Assembly (NCBI GenBank): GCA_913055615.1
Contig: CAJXKK010000015.1
Coordinates: 1-63,331, forward strand
DNA length: 63,331 bases
From: an uncultured Ectothiorhodospiraceae bacterium
GTDB lineage: Bacteria; Pseudomonadota; Gammaproteobacteria; XJ16; Halofilaceae
Reading direction: 5' to 3'
The notes beneath the pieces are model-generated. The model was not told the DNA's origin, made no database searches, and saw only the letters and a program-made list of their open reading frames with translations. The position numbers and the translations under genes were made by a program. This document shows positions 1-8,091 of the stretch, in pieces. Position 1 is the stretch's first letter, and the number at the start of each line of letters is the position of its first letter.

Positions 1-210
1 TGAGGCGACGGCACGATCGATTTCGGCCTGACCGCCGCGCGCGACACGGGCGACGAGCGCCCCCGTCGCCGGATTGAAGTCATCGAAGGTCGCGCCGTCG
101 GCCGAATCCACGAACGCGCCATCGATGAAATGCCGGCCTTCGGGGTTCAGCGCCTCAGCACGGGCGTGCCAGTCTTTTGCGCTCAGGGAGCGTGCGTTAT
201 TGAGCCTCAT
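1..210 (-). CDS. Aldehyde dehydrogenase, N-terminal fragment (PuuC-like), runs off the window
   Basis: The first 70 codons of a minus-strand gene start at the ATG at 210 and remain open to base 1. The translation has the N-terminal pattern of NAD(P)-dependent aldehyde dehydrogenases: a segment reading RHFIDGAFVDSADGATF, then DDFNPATGALVARVARG and the start of the first helix (EIDRAVAS). The leading LSAKDWHARAEAL resembles gamma-glutamyl-gamma-aminobutyraldehyde dehydrogenase (PuuC), which acts in putrescine degradation. The family call is solid. The substrate is inferred from only the first 14 percent or so of the protein, and the catalytic Cys lies outside the window. Confidence 0.75.
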   Translation of the reverse strand, partial: MRLNNARSLSAKDWHARAEALNPEGRHFIDGAFVDSADGATFDDFNPATGALVARVARGGQAEIDRAVAS

Positions 211-910
211 GGACCAATTCACCCAATTATAGCGCCAGAACTAGATGGACTACGGGATAGTCGACATGGGATCAGTAACCAATCGACTATTGCATAGCTG
301 GAATTTCTATTGATTCTAATTTTTGTCGGCCTCTGAAACCCTATTTTGTTTGCGTGTCGATATCCTTACCGAACGAGCCTTGAGATTCTTCTACAAAACA
401 ATCGTTAAAAAAACCATCAAACGAGTTTCGCGATATACGAAAGTTGCGCGTTAACCAAAATCGCCTTATTTTTGACTTATTCCGAATACAGGCGAATGTT
501 TTGCATAATTCGCAGTGACGCTTTCGTGTATCTTACAGGGATTTTTCAGGCCAATCGGTGGCAACTTTGTAAGCGCCGACAACTCCCTTCTCCTTTCAAC
601 TGGTCAGAAAATTTAATACTTGTCGCAGTGCTCACTGGGGGCACCTATACCCCGAAACGGACTTGCGCACTTTTAAGAAGGTATTGAGACTCACCCATCA
701 AAAACTCGTAACGACCCGTTCGAATTGAGGAAACGCGGGATCGACCGAACGGTTCGCTTGTTCGGCTACTGGATCGGCAACATTCGAACGCGGTTTCCCC
801 TGGCCAAAATCCGGCGGTGTATTGCCTCGCATATACAGTCTCTGCTCGATGGCGCCAAGGCACTCGCCCGGGCGTTCACCCCGATCGTCCACCCCCAACG
901 GTGAACCGAG
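211..910. other. AT-rich intergenic stretch without a recognisable gene
   Basis: Bases around 230-700 are clearly richer in A and T than the rest of the window, with runs such as TTAAAAAAACC near 406-416. Short open frames here have no recognisable motifs and odd composition, so none is called. A TATAAT-like hexamer on the minus strand (226-231) sits 15 bases from the aldehyde dehydrogenase ATG. The composition suggests acquired or decayed DNA, but no integrase or transposase is visible. Confidence 0.5.
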
Positions 911-970
911 GCAGGTCTCACAATTCAACACCGGGGGCGTCAGGCTGAGTGTTCGAATTGGAGACTTGCC
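911..970. repeat. Palindromic hairpin element, copy A
   Basis: A 21-base arm beginning GCAGGTCTC (911-931) pairs with an arm ending GGAGACTTGC (949-970), with a few mismatches and a G-rich loop containing GGGGGCGT and GGCTGA. The same arms and the same loop words recur at 6341-6397, so this is a dispersed element and not a chance hairpin. No gene lies within it. Confidence 0.6.
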
Positions 971-1311
971 CCCATTAGCTGTTGGCGAAATTCAGGCTGC
1001 AATCGGTAAGACTGGCAAGAAATCTTGACTATCGGCTGCACGAAATCGGCACGATCAGTAACATTGTAGAATCGCATCAGGACAAGCTTCTGGAGACCTG
1101 GCACAGGCTTCGAAATCCGATCTGGCCAACTGGCAGATCTCGGGTGGGGGCTCCGGAATTCACTGGCCGGATCTCGACGAGGATTTGAGCACCGAAAGCC
1201 TGTTTCGCGGCGCGCCCGCGCCTGGTGCCCCGTCGCGAAAAGCAGGGCAAGCAACGCGCTACACCGGGCGAGTTCGATAAACGGTCCCGGGTATACCGCC
1301 GGAAACGCGAG

Positions 1312-1434
1312 ATGTTGCTCCACTATCAGCTGATCATCTACTGGAGTGACGACGACCAGGCCTTCCTGGTCGAGGTCCCCGAGCTGCCCGGCTGCATGGC
1401 CGATGGCGAGACGTATGAGGCCGCCGTCGCGAAC
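1312..1434 (+). pseudogene. hicB: Truncated HicB-type antitoxin
   Basis: From the ATG at 1312 about 41 residues match the start of HicB antitoxins: a first beta strand (HYQLIIYWSDDDQAFLVEV) followed by PELPGCMADGETYEAA. This is the partial RNase-H-like fold that neutralises HicA. Homology stops at about 1434, where the frame runs into the 3' end of the opposite-strand gene and continues as unrelated sequence to 1521. The C-terminal DNA-binding part is missing and no hicA is seen upstream. It is best read as a relic. Confidence 0.65.
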
Positions 1435-1440
1435 GGACAC

Positions 1441-2274
1441 TCAGAGAATCGTGATTCGTTGCACCTCTACCCGCCCCGGCTCGGTATACGTATCGATCAC
1501 GGCCTCGCGCTCTGCCCTTGAGGTGAGGGCCTCGCGATGGCCGGCAAGATCGAGGTCTGCCTGGTTATCCAGGCCCTCCGGATGGAGGGAAGCCAGCAAT
1601 CGGAGCCGGGTGTTCGAGGTTCCTGCATGGGGCACGCAGACGTAGAGGCCTCCGACATCCCGGCCATCGAAGCATCTGGCGAACAGGGTCGTATACGGCA
1701 ACTCGCGACGGAGAGCGCGGCCGCCCTCCCCCAGTTCGACCTGTACTTCGTGCCGGTAGAGCGTGGCGGGGCCGTCCGCGACACGAAGGCGTAGCCTGTA
1801 GGTGCCAGGACGTCCTCCGCTGGTGGTCGCCCGCCAGCGGAGGCCATCGTCCTGTGCGCTCACGGCAAAACGCTCGATACGTTGCCGGTCCGCGATCAGT
1901 GTTTCAAGAAGTACCTGGCGCTGCTGAGACGCGGCGCGCCGCTCGCGTGCCTGCTCCTCGTCCAGCCAGAGCGCACCCGTGAGCAGGAGCGCGAGCACGG
2001 GCAGGACGACCACGGCGATACGACAGAGCAGCTGGCTTGCCGGATGTCCACGATAGGCTCCCAGCGCCACCCGGAACAGTAGCCCGGCCGCGATCACACA
2101 CAGGGCCCCGATCTGCAGGATCGGCAGGTACCAGAACCGGCCCGAGCGGTCGGCCGCCTCGGCGGACCCCATGAACTCGGCAACGTACGCCCCGATGGCT
2201 GCGACACCGACCACCATCAGCAGCGCGGCCATGCAGGCGGTAAGCAGAGGGACCAGGCGAGCTCGACGTTCCAT
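1441..2274 (-). CDS. Hypothetical membrane protein with large periplasmic domain
   Basis: A 277-residue protein of unknown family. Three hydrophobic segments (about residues 8-32, 48-70 and 85-102) are followed by a short helical linker rich in Arg, Glu and Gln. The remaining C-terminal domain of about 150 residues is soluble and beta-rich, with two cysteines in RCFDGRDVGGLYVCV. That topology fits an inner-membrane protein with an exported C-terminal domain. It stands alone, and its 3' end abuts the hicB relic. No function is proposed. Confidence 0.65.
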   Translation of the reverse strand: MERRARLVPLLTACMAALLMVVGVAAIGAYVAEFMGSAEAADRSGRFWYLPILQIGALCVIAAGLLFRVALGAYRGHPASQLLCRIAVVVLPVLALLLTGALWLDEEQARERRAASQQRQVLLETLIADRQRIERFAVSAQDDGLRWRATTSGGRPGTYRLRLRVADGPATLYRHEVQVELGEGGRALRRELPYTTLFARCFDGRDVGGLYVCVPHAGTSNTRLRLLASLHPEGLDNQADLDLAGHREALTSRAEREAVIDTYTEPGRVEVQRITIL

Positions 2275-2396
2275 TATTCACCCACTGCGATATCCGGGAT
2301 CCGGTATCCGGAATCACAGTCACGATTCATCGAACGCCGGTCTGGGCTGCGCCCGGGCCTCCGGCGACCGAGGCGAACGGGGTGTCCGCGAACCGC

Positions 2397-2711
2397 TCAT
2401 TTGCCTTTGTGTATAAACAACCCCCAGATAATCAAAGCGATTCCAAGCAGAATGAATATCGAATTCACGAAAACGAACTCGAACGGATCGTTTTCAAGGG
2501 TCCATACCGTGTCGCGCGAGGCGGATGGGACCCACTCGCTGCGCTCTCTCCCGAGCATCGTTCCACTGACAAAGTTGCCGACCGCGCCGAGTATCACCCC
2601 GATACCGAACAATGGGTCGGTCAGCATTCGAATCCTGGATCGGTTCTCTTTTTTGGTGAGGAAATATATGCCCATCGAGCCCATGATCACGATGAAGGCG
2701 ACGATCTTCAT
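2397..2711 (-). CDS. Small hypothetical membrane protein
   Basis: A 104-residue protein starting at the ATG at 2711 (MKIVAFIVIMGSMGIYFL). An upstream in-frame Met at 2759 exists, but the segment between is polar and lacks a good ribosome-binding site. Three hydrophobic segments are predicted: the N-terminus, around residues 32-50 and the C-terminus (SIFILLGIALIIWGLF). No family is recognised. It follows the HupE operon in the same direction after a gap of about 240 bases, so membership in that operon is uncertain. Confidence 0.55.
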   Translation of the reverse strand: MKIVAFIVIMGSMGIYFLTKKENRSRIRMLTDPLFGIGVILGAVGNFVSGTMLGRERSEWVPSASRDTVWTLENDPFEFVFVNSIFILLGIALIIWGLFIHKGK

Positions 2712-2952
2712 TGGTTCTATCTCCCTTTTCTCTCGATCAGCCGGTTGAATCGAGATCATACCGAGTCGGCGGCGTCGCCTCCAACGAGGGACCGTGGGTC
2801 AGGTCTGCTCGTGCAGGAATACATGGCGTCGGATCCGGGTTACGGGGCGGGAACGGTCGGCCGATCTCTACGGATGGAGTTCGACATACCGCCCCCTGAA
2901 ACCCTCTCCACATTCCGGAAAGCGGGCGAAGGCCATCCATGGCCAAGGGCAT

Positions 2953-3735
2953 TCAGGGCTTCACGATTTCCGAGTACTCGCCCTTTGTCCGGAGCGTGAA
3001 AGTGACCGCGTCATCGGTCCGGTTGCGCCAGAACCAACCGTGTTTTCCGGTGAATTCCGCGACCAGCTCTCCTTGCTGGCCGGGCACTCCGCGACCCCGC
3101 TCGTACGTGGTGCTCTGCCCGCTGCCGCTCCCGTGCATATCGTGGTTCAGTTCCGCGCCATTGGACGTCCATTCGAACTCGGCCGCATCACCCTCCTCCA
3201 TGGCCAGTTTGATCTCGACGCCTTCGTCTGGCGCGAGGGTGTGACTGGTCTTATCGCGCCAACCGCTGGACGCCTCATCCCCGGCGTTAGCGGAGTCGGG
3301 CTCCGCAGAGCCCTGCGCATTTCCTTCCGCCGACTCGGTTTTCGCCGGGTCCGTTTCTCCCCCGGGCGATGCATCGAGTGCCCTCGCGATCGCCGCGACC
3401 TGGGTCTCGATTCCGTCGAGTCGGCTTGCGACGTCGGAATCGGTGGCGGCTGCCGCCTCTTCCTCGGCCGCCTCGTCGTAGAGCTGCTGCTTGATTTCGC
3501 CCATCTCCGTAAGACCCAGCCAACTCCCGACGCCGGTCGGATCCAGCCCGTACTCGGCGGGCAGCCAGGCGAAGACAAGGATCGCACCTGCGGCTGCCGC
3601 GGCGCCGACGGTCGCGCGTATCAGGCCACCCGGTGTCGCGCTGACACCGTCGATGTGCGCTTCCCCGCCCTTGCGTCGGCCATGGTGGACGGTGGACGAA
3701 GGAGCGGCCTGCGTTGATTCGTTACTCTCGGACAT
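2953..3735 (-). CDS. Single-span membrane anchor protein of the HupE operon
   Basis: A 260-residue protein with a polar N-terminus, one membrane span (about residues 38-58), an acidic coiled region rich in Ala and Glu (about 75-160), and a C-terminal beta-rich domain of about 90 residues with His and Trp (LNHDMHGSG, KHGWFWRNRTDD). It starts 16 bases after the upstream hupE-like gene and is surely co-transcribed. The C-terminal domain would face the periplasm. Proteins of this layout next to HupE-type genes are usually annotated only as transmembrane anchor proteins. The role is inferred to be metal handling or membrane organisation. Confidence 0.6.
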   Translation of the reverse strand: MSESNESTQAAPSSTVHHGRRKGGEAHIDGVSATPGGLIRATVGAAAAAGAILVFAWLPAEYGLDPTGVGSWLGLTEMGEIKQQLYDEAAEEEAAAATDSDVASRLDGIETQVAAIARALDASPGGETDPAKTESAEGNAQGSAEPDSANAGDEASSGWRDKTSHTLAPDEGVEIKLAMEEGDAAEFEWTSNGAELNHDMHGSGSGQSTTYERGRGVPGQQGELVAEFTGKHGWFWRNRTDDAVTFTLRTKGEYSEIVKP

Positions 3736-3751
3736 GATCGGTCTCCGTGAT

Positions 3752-4480
3752 TCAGGCGACGAAATAGCCGGTGATCTGCAAGCCCATGAGGGCGAATCCG
3801 GCGGTCATCATCAGGACATTGGCGGCGTAGGCCTGGCGGGCAAACGAGGGCGTTTCGCGCCAGCGGGTCATGATGACGAGGATCGCCGCGAGCGCGAGGA
3901 GCTGCCCGACTTCGACACCCACGTTGAACGCGAGCAGGTTGGGCAACAGGCCATCCGCGGCGATGTCGTACTCGGTGATCTTCGAAGCCAGGCCGAAGCC
4001 GTGGAGGAAGCCGAAAATCAGCGTGGCCGCTTTGGTCGAGGGCTGGACGCCGAACCAGAGCTGGAACGCACCCAGATTGTCGAGGGCCTTGTAGGCCACC
4101 GAAAATCCGATAATGGCGTCGATGAGATAGCTGTTGATGCCGAAGTCGAACCACACACCGGCGAGCATCGTTGTGGAGTGGCCGATGGCGAACAGCGACA
4201 CGTAGATGCCGATCTGCTTCATTCCGTAGAGGAAGAAGATGACACCGAGCAGGAACAGGATGTGATCGTATCCGGTCACCATGTGCTTGCCACCGAGATA
4301 CAGGAACGGGATGAGGTTCACCCCGGTGATTTCCCGGATATAGCCCTTGTCGCCGAGCGTTACGGCGTGGGCGAGAACGGCCTCGCCCCACAGCAGGGCG
4401 ACAGCGGCAAGGACAACGGCCGGGACGGATACGCGCGGCATCCGTGCGCGCCCGCCGGGCGCGACTGACAACCGAATCAT
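3752..4480 (-). CDS. HupE/UreJ family membrane protein
   Basis: A 242-residue integral membrane protein. After a signal-like first helix ending in AVLAHAV it shows the family signature of His/Asp in a membrane helix (MVTGYDHILFLLGV), then FAIGHSTTM and IFGFLHGFGLA, which carry the conserved His residues thought to bind metal. HupE/UreJ proteins are associated with Ni2+ or other transition-metal uptake for hydrogenase and urease, but many act elsewhere and no hydrogenase or urease is in the window. It lies between a His-rich exported protein and an anchor protein in one operon. An internal start (MPRVSVPAV, at 4438) is also possible. Confidence 0.75.
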   Translation of the reverse strand: MIRLSVAPGGRARMPRVSVPAVVLAAVALLWGEAVLAHAVTLGDKGYIREITGVNLIPFLYLGGKHMVTGYDHILFLLGVIFFLYGMKQIGIYVSLFAIGHSTTMLAGVWFDFGINSYLIDAIIGFSVAYKALDNLGAFQLWFGVQPSTKAATLIFGFLHGFGLASKITEYDIAADGLLPNLLAFNVGVEVGQLLALAAILVIMTRWRETPSFARQAYAANVLMMTAGFALMGLQITGYFVA

Positions 4481-4549
4481 TGATCGGATCCTCGAGTCTG
4501 AACGAGTTGTTCGATCGCGCCGCTGGGACGCGATCGCCGCAAACCGCGT

Positions 4550-4885
4550 TCAGCCGAGGCGTGGTGGTCGGCGCGGGCCGTCGAAGATCACGCTCTCGGG
4601 ATCGAGCGGGCCCAGGCCGCGGAGCGGACTGACGGTCGGAAAGATATCGGGCGGAAGAAGCGCGACGATTGCGCTCACCTGATGTTCGTGATCACTCGCG
4701 TCATGGTCGGTATGACCCTCATGCACACGATGGCCGGCGTGCGCGGAATGATCGACAGCGGCGACACTCGCATGCCCTGCGCCCGCGGAGGAGTGGGTTA
4801 CGCCGACAATAAACTGGGCAAGAGGGAGTGACACAAGGGCGATCACGGCCATGGTGTGGCCACCCGGGCCCAGACGCTTGCGCAT
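4550..4885 (-). CDS. Small exported histidine-rich protein
   Basis: A 111-residue protein with a hydrophobic leader (about residues 12-33) and then a His/Asp-rich stretch, HAGHRVHEGHTDHDASDHEH, typical of periplasmic metal chaperones or buffers. The tail is Pro-rich with no recognised domain. It is the first gene of the minus-strand unit leading into the HupE-like gene, 69 bases away, which supports a metal role for the whole set. Which metal (Ni, Co, Zn, Cu) cannot be told. Confidence 0.55.
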   Translation of the reverse strand: MRKRLGPGGHTMAVIALVSLPLAQFIVGVTHSSAGAGHASVAAVDHSAHAGHRVHEGHTDHDASDHEHQVSAIVALLPPDIFPTVSPLRGLGPLDPESVIFDGPRRPPRLG

Positions 4886-4914
4886 GATGACTCAGCCTAC
4901 CCTGTCGCCCACGA

Positions 4915-4947
4915 TGAGAATCGTTCCCGCTTGGGAGCGGGAATTCT
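4915..4947. promoter_or_regulatory. Inverted repeat between the HupE operon and an MFS gene
   Basis: In the divergent intergenic region TTCCCGCT (4924-4931) and AGCGGGAA (4936-4943) form a perfect 8-bp stem with a 4-base loop, flanked by AGAAT/ATTCT (4917-4921 and 4943-4947). The left flank TGAGAATCGTTC faintly resembles a Fur-type half site. It lies about 30 bases upstream of the first gene of the metal operon, a place where an operator would be expected. Confidence 0.35.
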
Positions 4948-5057
4948 TGTACGCGAATCACGGCGCGACACGCAAGCGATTTCCGCCCGGCCGGCCGTTC
5001 CCCACCGGCAGATGGCAGCCTCCGCTTGCTCAGGAACCGGACGACAGGTAGGTTCGC

Positions 5058-6317
5058 GTGGCGCGCGCCACCGCAACCGAACCCGGGTCTTCTCCGCTGA
5101 TGCTGACCGCACCATTACGCGACCGGCGTTACCGCCACCTGTTCTGCGCACAGGTGACGGCCCTTGTGGGCACCGGGCTCACGACCATCGCACTGGCCCT
5201 GCTCGCGAGCGAGCTGGCGGGCGGGCGCGCCGGGCAGGTGCTGGGAACCGCGCTTGCGATCAAGATGGTCGCCTACGTCGGTATCGCTCCGGTCGTGGGC
5301 GCGTACGCCGCGCGGTTGCCGCGGCGGGCGCTGCTGGTGACGCTCGATCTGCTGCGCGCCTCGGTTGTGCTTCTGCTGCCGTTTGTGACCGAGGTCTGGC
5401 AGATCTACGTGCTGATCTTCCTCCTGAACGCCTGTTCGGCCGGGTTCACGCCGGTGTTCCAGGCCACCATCCCGGACATCATCGAGGATGAGCGGCAGTA
5501 CACGCGGGCGCTGTCGCTGTCGCGGCTGGCCTATGATCTCGAGAACCTGCTCAGCCCGACCACTGCGGCCCTGCTGCTGGCGGTGCTGACCTTCGACGTG
5601 CTGTTCGTGCTCAACGGCCTGGCTTTCCTCGCATCGGCCGCGCTGGTGGTTTCGGTACGGCTGCCCGGGGCACGCCCCGGAGAGGCGGTACAGGGGGTAT
5701 GGCGGAAGGTCAGCTATGGCAGTCGCCTGTACCTGCAGACACCGCGCCTGCGCGGCCTGATGGGGCTGAACATGGCGGTGGCGGCGGCCGGCGCCATGCA
5801 GATCGTCAACACGGTGGTATACGTGCGCACGCAACTGGGCATGGGCGAGAGCGCCGTCGCGATCGCCTTCGCCGCGGCCGGCGGCGGCTCGATGCTGGTC
5901 GCCCTCGGGTTGCCGCGCGTGCTGGACCGGATGGCGCAACGCCCACCGATGCTCTTCGGTGGGCTGCTGATGGCCGCGAGTCTGTTCCCGGGCATGCTTG
6001 AGCCGGGCTATGGCGCGCTGCTCGCGATGTGGTTCCTGCTGGGCGCCGGCTCATCACTCGTGCTGACGCCGGCGGGCCGTCTGCTGCGGCAATCCGCACG
6101 CGAGGCGGACCGCCCCGCCCTGTTCGCCGCGCAGTTCTCGCTCTCCCACGCCTGCTGGCTGATCGCCTATCCCCTGGCCGGCTGGCTCGGTGCCGAGGTC
6201 GGGCTCGCGGAGAGTTTTACGGTGCTGGGCATCACCGCGCTGGTGTCCACGATCATCGCGGCGGTGGTGTGGCCCCGGGAGGAACCGGTCGTGACCGAAC
6301 CTGGCGAGGGCGATTGA
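5058..6317 (+). CDS. Major facilitator superfamily transporter
   Basis: A 419-residue protein with about 12 hydrophobic helices in two halves, and MFS-type features including an N-terminal motif LRDRRYRHLFCAQVTALVGTG and the intervening loop AARLPRRALLVTLDLLRAS (motif A position). The overall pattern matches the MFS_3/enterobactin-exporter-like branch, which exports siderophores, drugs or unknown small molecules. It reads from a GTG at 5058; an ATG at 5100 would remove 14 polar residues and also fits the family start. It is divergent from the HupE operon with a short shared promoter region. The substrate is unknown. Confidence 0.7.
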   Translation: MARATATEPGSSPLMLTAPLRDRRYRHLFCAQVTALVGTGLTTIALALLASELAGGRAGQVLGTALAIKMVAYVGIAPVVGAYAARLPRRALLVTLDLLRASVVLLLPFVTEVWQIYVLIFLLNACSAGFTPVFQATIPDIIEDERQYTRALSLSRLAYDLENLLSPTTAALLLAVLTFDVLFVLNGLAFLASAALVVSVRLPGARPGEAVQGVWRKVSYGSRLYLQTPRLRGLMGLNMAVAAAGAMQIVNTVVYVRTQLGMGESAVAIAFAAAGGGSMLVALGLPRVLDRMAQRPPMLFGGLLMAASLFPGMLEPGYGALLAMWFLLGAGSSLVLTPAGRLLRQSAREADRPALFAAQFSLSHACWLIAYPLAGWLGAEVGLAESFTVLGITALVSTIIAAVVWPREEPVVTEPGEGD

Positions 6318-6340
6318 GCCCCGGAAACGGGCGAACGGCA

Positions 6341-6397
6341 CCAAGTCTCACAATCCAGTACGTGGGCGTTGGCCTGAATGCTGGATTGTCAGACCGG
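6341..6397. repeat. Palindromic hairpin element, copy B
   Basis: The arm CCAAGTCTCACAATCCAG (6341-6358) pairs with CTGGATTGTCAGACCGG (6381-6397), with few mismatches. The loop contains GTGGGCGTTGGCCTGA, close to the loop of copy A at 911-970. It lies immediately after the MFS gene and has no T-tract, so it is a dispersed palindromic repeat more than a classic terminator. Confidence 0.6.
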
Positions 6398-6515
6398 CCC
6401 CGCCGCGATCGTGCCCCCCGCGATCGCAAACTGCGATCTCACACCTGTTTATTGGTGTACCCGGGTCAGGGAAACCCTGATTAAAAAGAGCCTGCCGATT
6501 GAAGAATGATGTGGA

Positions 6516-6544
6516 TCGGGCTTATAGAGCCTGTGTAAGCCCGA
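6516..6544. other. Stable hairpin at the 3' end of the CBS-domain protein gene
   Basis: TCGGGCTTA (6516-6524) and TAAGCCCGA (6536-6544) form a perfect 9-bp stem with an 11-base loop between two convergent genes. There is no run of T on either side, so it could protect mRNA ends or act in a non-classical termination; its role is not established. Confidence 0.4.
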
Positions 6545-6574
6545 CCTGCAGGACTCGCTATAAACAGGCGTTTC

Positions 6575-7615
6575 TCAGTAAGACTCGTCGCGTGGCTTGC
6601 GTTGCCCCCGAATTGCGAACAACTGGCCGAAGCGTCGGCGTCCGCGCCGTCGCGCCTCTCTGCGAAGGTCGATCTCGGCGTCGCCTTCGTCCACGATCTG
6701 CCGGCCGAGCACGGCCTCCATGAGATCCTCCAGAGTGAGAATCCCTTGCGTGCTGCCGTATTCGTCGACCACAAGCAGCATGTGGCACCGGGTCGCGACC
6801 GCCTGCTCCAGAGCGCGCAATGCGGACAGCCCTTCCGGTACCGCGCGCAGGTGACGCCGGTAATCGGCCAGCGACTTCTCACCATTGTCGCGACCATAGG
6901 CGAGGAGCAGGTCGCTGCGCAGTACGAAGCCGGTCACCCGCTCGGAATCTTCGGAATAAATCGGTATCCGGGAGTAGCGGTCGCGGTCGTGTTTGTGGAA
7001 ATAGGTCGCCACACGCATGTCTTCCGGTAACGAGAAGATGATCGTGCGTGGTGTCATCACGTCCCGAATGCAGAGATCCCGCAGTCGCACCATGTTCCGT
7101 ACCACCGCGATCTCGTGTTCCGACAGATGTCCCTCCTGTGCGGCGGCCTCCGCCAGCGCCGCGAATTCCCCACGGCTGATCCCTGCGCGGGACTGGCCAC
7201 CGGTGAGCCAGCGCGTGAGCGCTTTGGACAGCCGAACGAACGGCGCGAGGATGAAAATCAGACCGGTCACGCCAAGGGCCATCCCCGGCGCGAGCCGGCG
7301 CCAATGGTGGGCGCCCAGCGTCTTCGGGATGATCTCCGAGAGCACGAGGATGAGCAGGGTCAGAACCGCGGAGAAGACTCCCACCGCGGCACTCCCGAAT
7401 ACCACCGCCGCCTGGGCGCCGGCTCCGGCCGCCCCCATGGTGTGCGCGATGGTATTCAGCGTGAGGATCGCGGCCAGCGGCCGGTCGATATCCCGAACCA
7501 GCCCTCGAAGCATGCGACCAGCCCGCCGGCCGCTTTCCTCGAGCAGGCGAATGTAGCCGTCCGAGACGCTGAGCAGCACCGCCTCGGCAATCGAACAGAG
7601 GAACGACACGCCCAA
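6575..7615 (-). CDS. CNNM/CorC-type membrane protein with CBS pair
   Basis: A protein of at least 346 residues in the HlyC/CorC (CNNM) family. The N-terminal third has three to four helices with the signature LSEIIPKTLGAHH (about residues 93-105). Two CBS domains follow (MTPRTIIFSLPEDMRV... and the part ending VVDEYGSTQGILTLEDLMEAVLG), which in relatives bind adenine nucleotides and gate Mg2+/Co2+ efflux. The usual C-terminal CorC_HlyC domain is absent; the end is a basic tail. No ATG or GTG is available: TTG at 7615 is the nearest accepted start, yet the same frame continues upstream through another hydrophobic stretch to an ATC at 7655-7657 where relatives would start. Confidence 0.75.
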   Translation of the reverse strand: MGVSFLCSIAEAVLLSVSDGYIRLLEESGRRAGRMLRGLVRDIDRPLAAILTLNTIAHTMGAAGAGAQAAVVFGSAAVGVFSAVLTLLILVLSEIIPKTLGAHHWRRLAPGMALGVTGLIFILAPFVRLSKALTRWLTGGQSRAGISRGEFAALAEAAAQEGHLSEHEIAVVRNMVRLRDLCIRDVMTPRTIIFSLPEDMRVATYFHKHDRDRYSRIPIYSEDSERVTGFVLRSDLLLAYGRDNGEKSLADYRRHLRAVPEGLSALRALEQAVATRCHMLLVVDEYGSTQGILTLEDLMEAVLGRQIVDEGDAEIDLRREARRRGRRRFGQLFAIRGQRKPRDESY

Positions 7616-7663
7616 CGCCAGCAGGACGTAGAAGACCAGCAGGAAAGTATCCAGGATTCCCTC

Positions 7664-8091
7664 GCTTTATCAGGCGCTTGCAATTGCCCCGGGATAGCTT
7701 GCCGACGCCCGGATGCTCACGCAGTTGGTGAGTTCCTGTCGCCAGTGAGTCCGGATCAATGCGGTGCCACTGCGGCACTCGCCGCTACCCCGCCTTCATG
7801 AAACGGATAATGCCCTGGGGAAAATCAGCGTGGAACAAAATTCTACGGCAGCCCCGAAAACTCGCGTCTGCCCCATTGATCCCTCTATCAGCCCCCCGTG
7901 TTTTGCGCCTGCGTGATACCTGGCCGCGCCTTTGGTCAGCGACTTTGCCCCGCCGGGGCCTGGACCGCCCGCCCGACCCTGTTTCAGAATCAACTATGCT
8001 GCCCCGCTGTGATCTCATCTGGGGGATTTTCATGTTCCACAAACCGTAACTAGAAAATCGGGGCGGCGAGCTGTTCACCGCAAGCCCTGGT
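7664..8091. other. Intergenic stretch with no recognisable gene
   Basis: About 430 bases between two minus-strand genes. Frames here are short or composed of arginine-rich shadow sequence, and no RNA gene or repeat was recognised. It would contain the promoter for the CBS-domain membrane protein gene and the 3' flank of the nitroreductase-like gene. Confidence 0.4.

Noticed and set aside
226-231. TATAAT on the minus strand upstream of the aldehyde dehydrogenase
   Set aside because: Only 15 bases from the ATG and without a convincing -35; too weak to call a promoter.
472-687. A 71-residue open frame in the AT-rich segment
   Set aside because: No recognisable motif, no ribosome-binding site and unlikely composition; kept as intergenic.
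4915-4926. Fur box in the HupE operon promoter region
   Set aside because: Only the left half resembles a Fur site; kept as an unspecified inverted repeat.
6461-6487. TCAGGGAAACCCTGA hairpin as a terminator
   Set aside because: It is followed by A-rich and not T-rich sequence on the plus strand, and its position does not fit the minus-strand gene end either.
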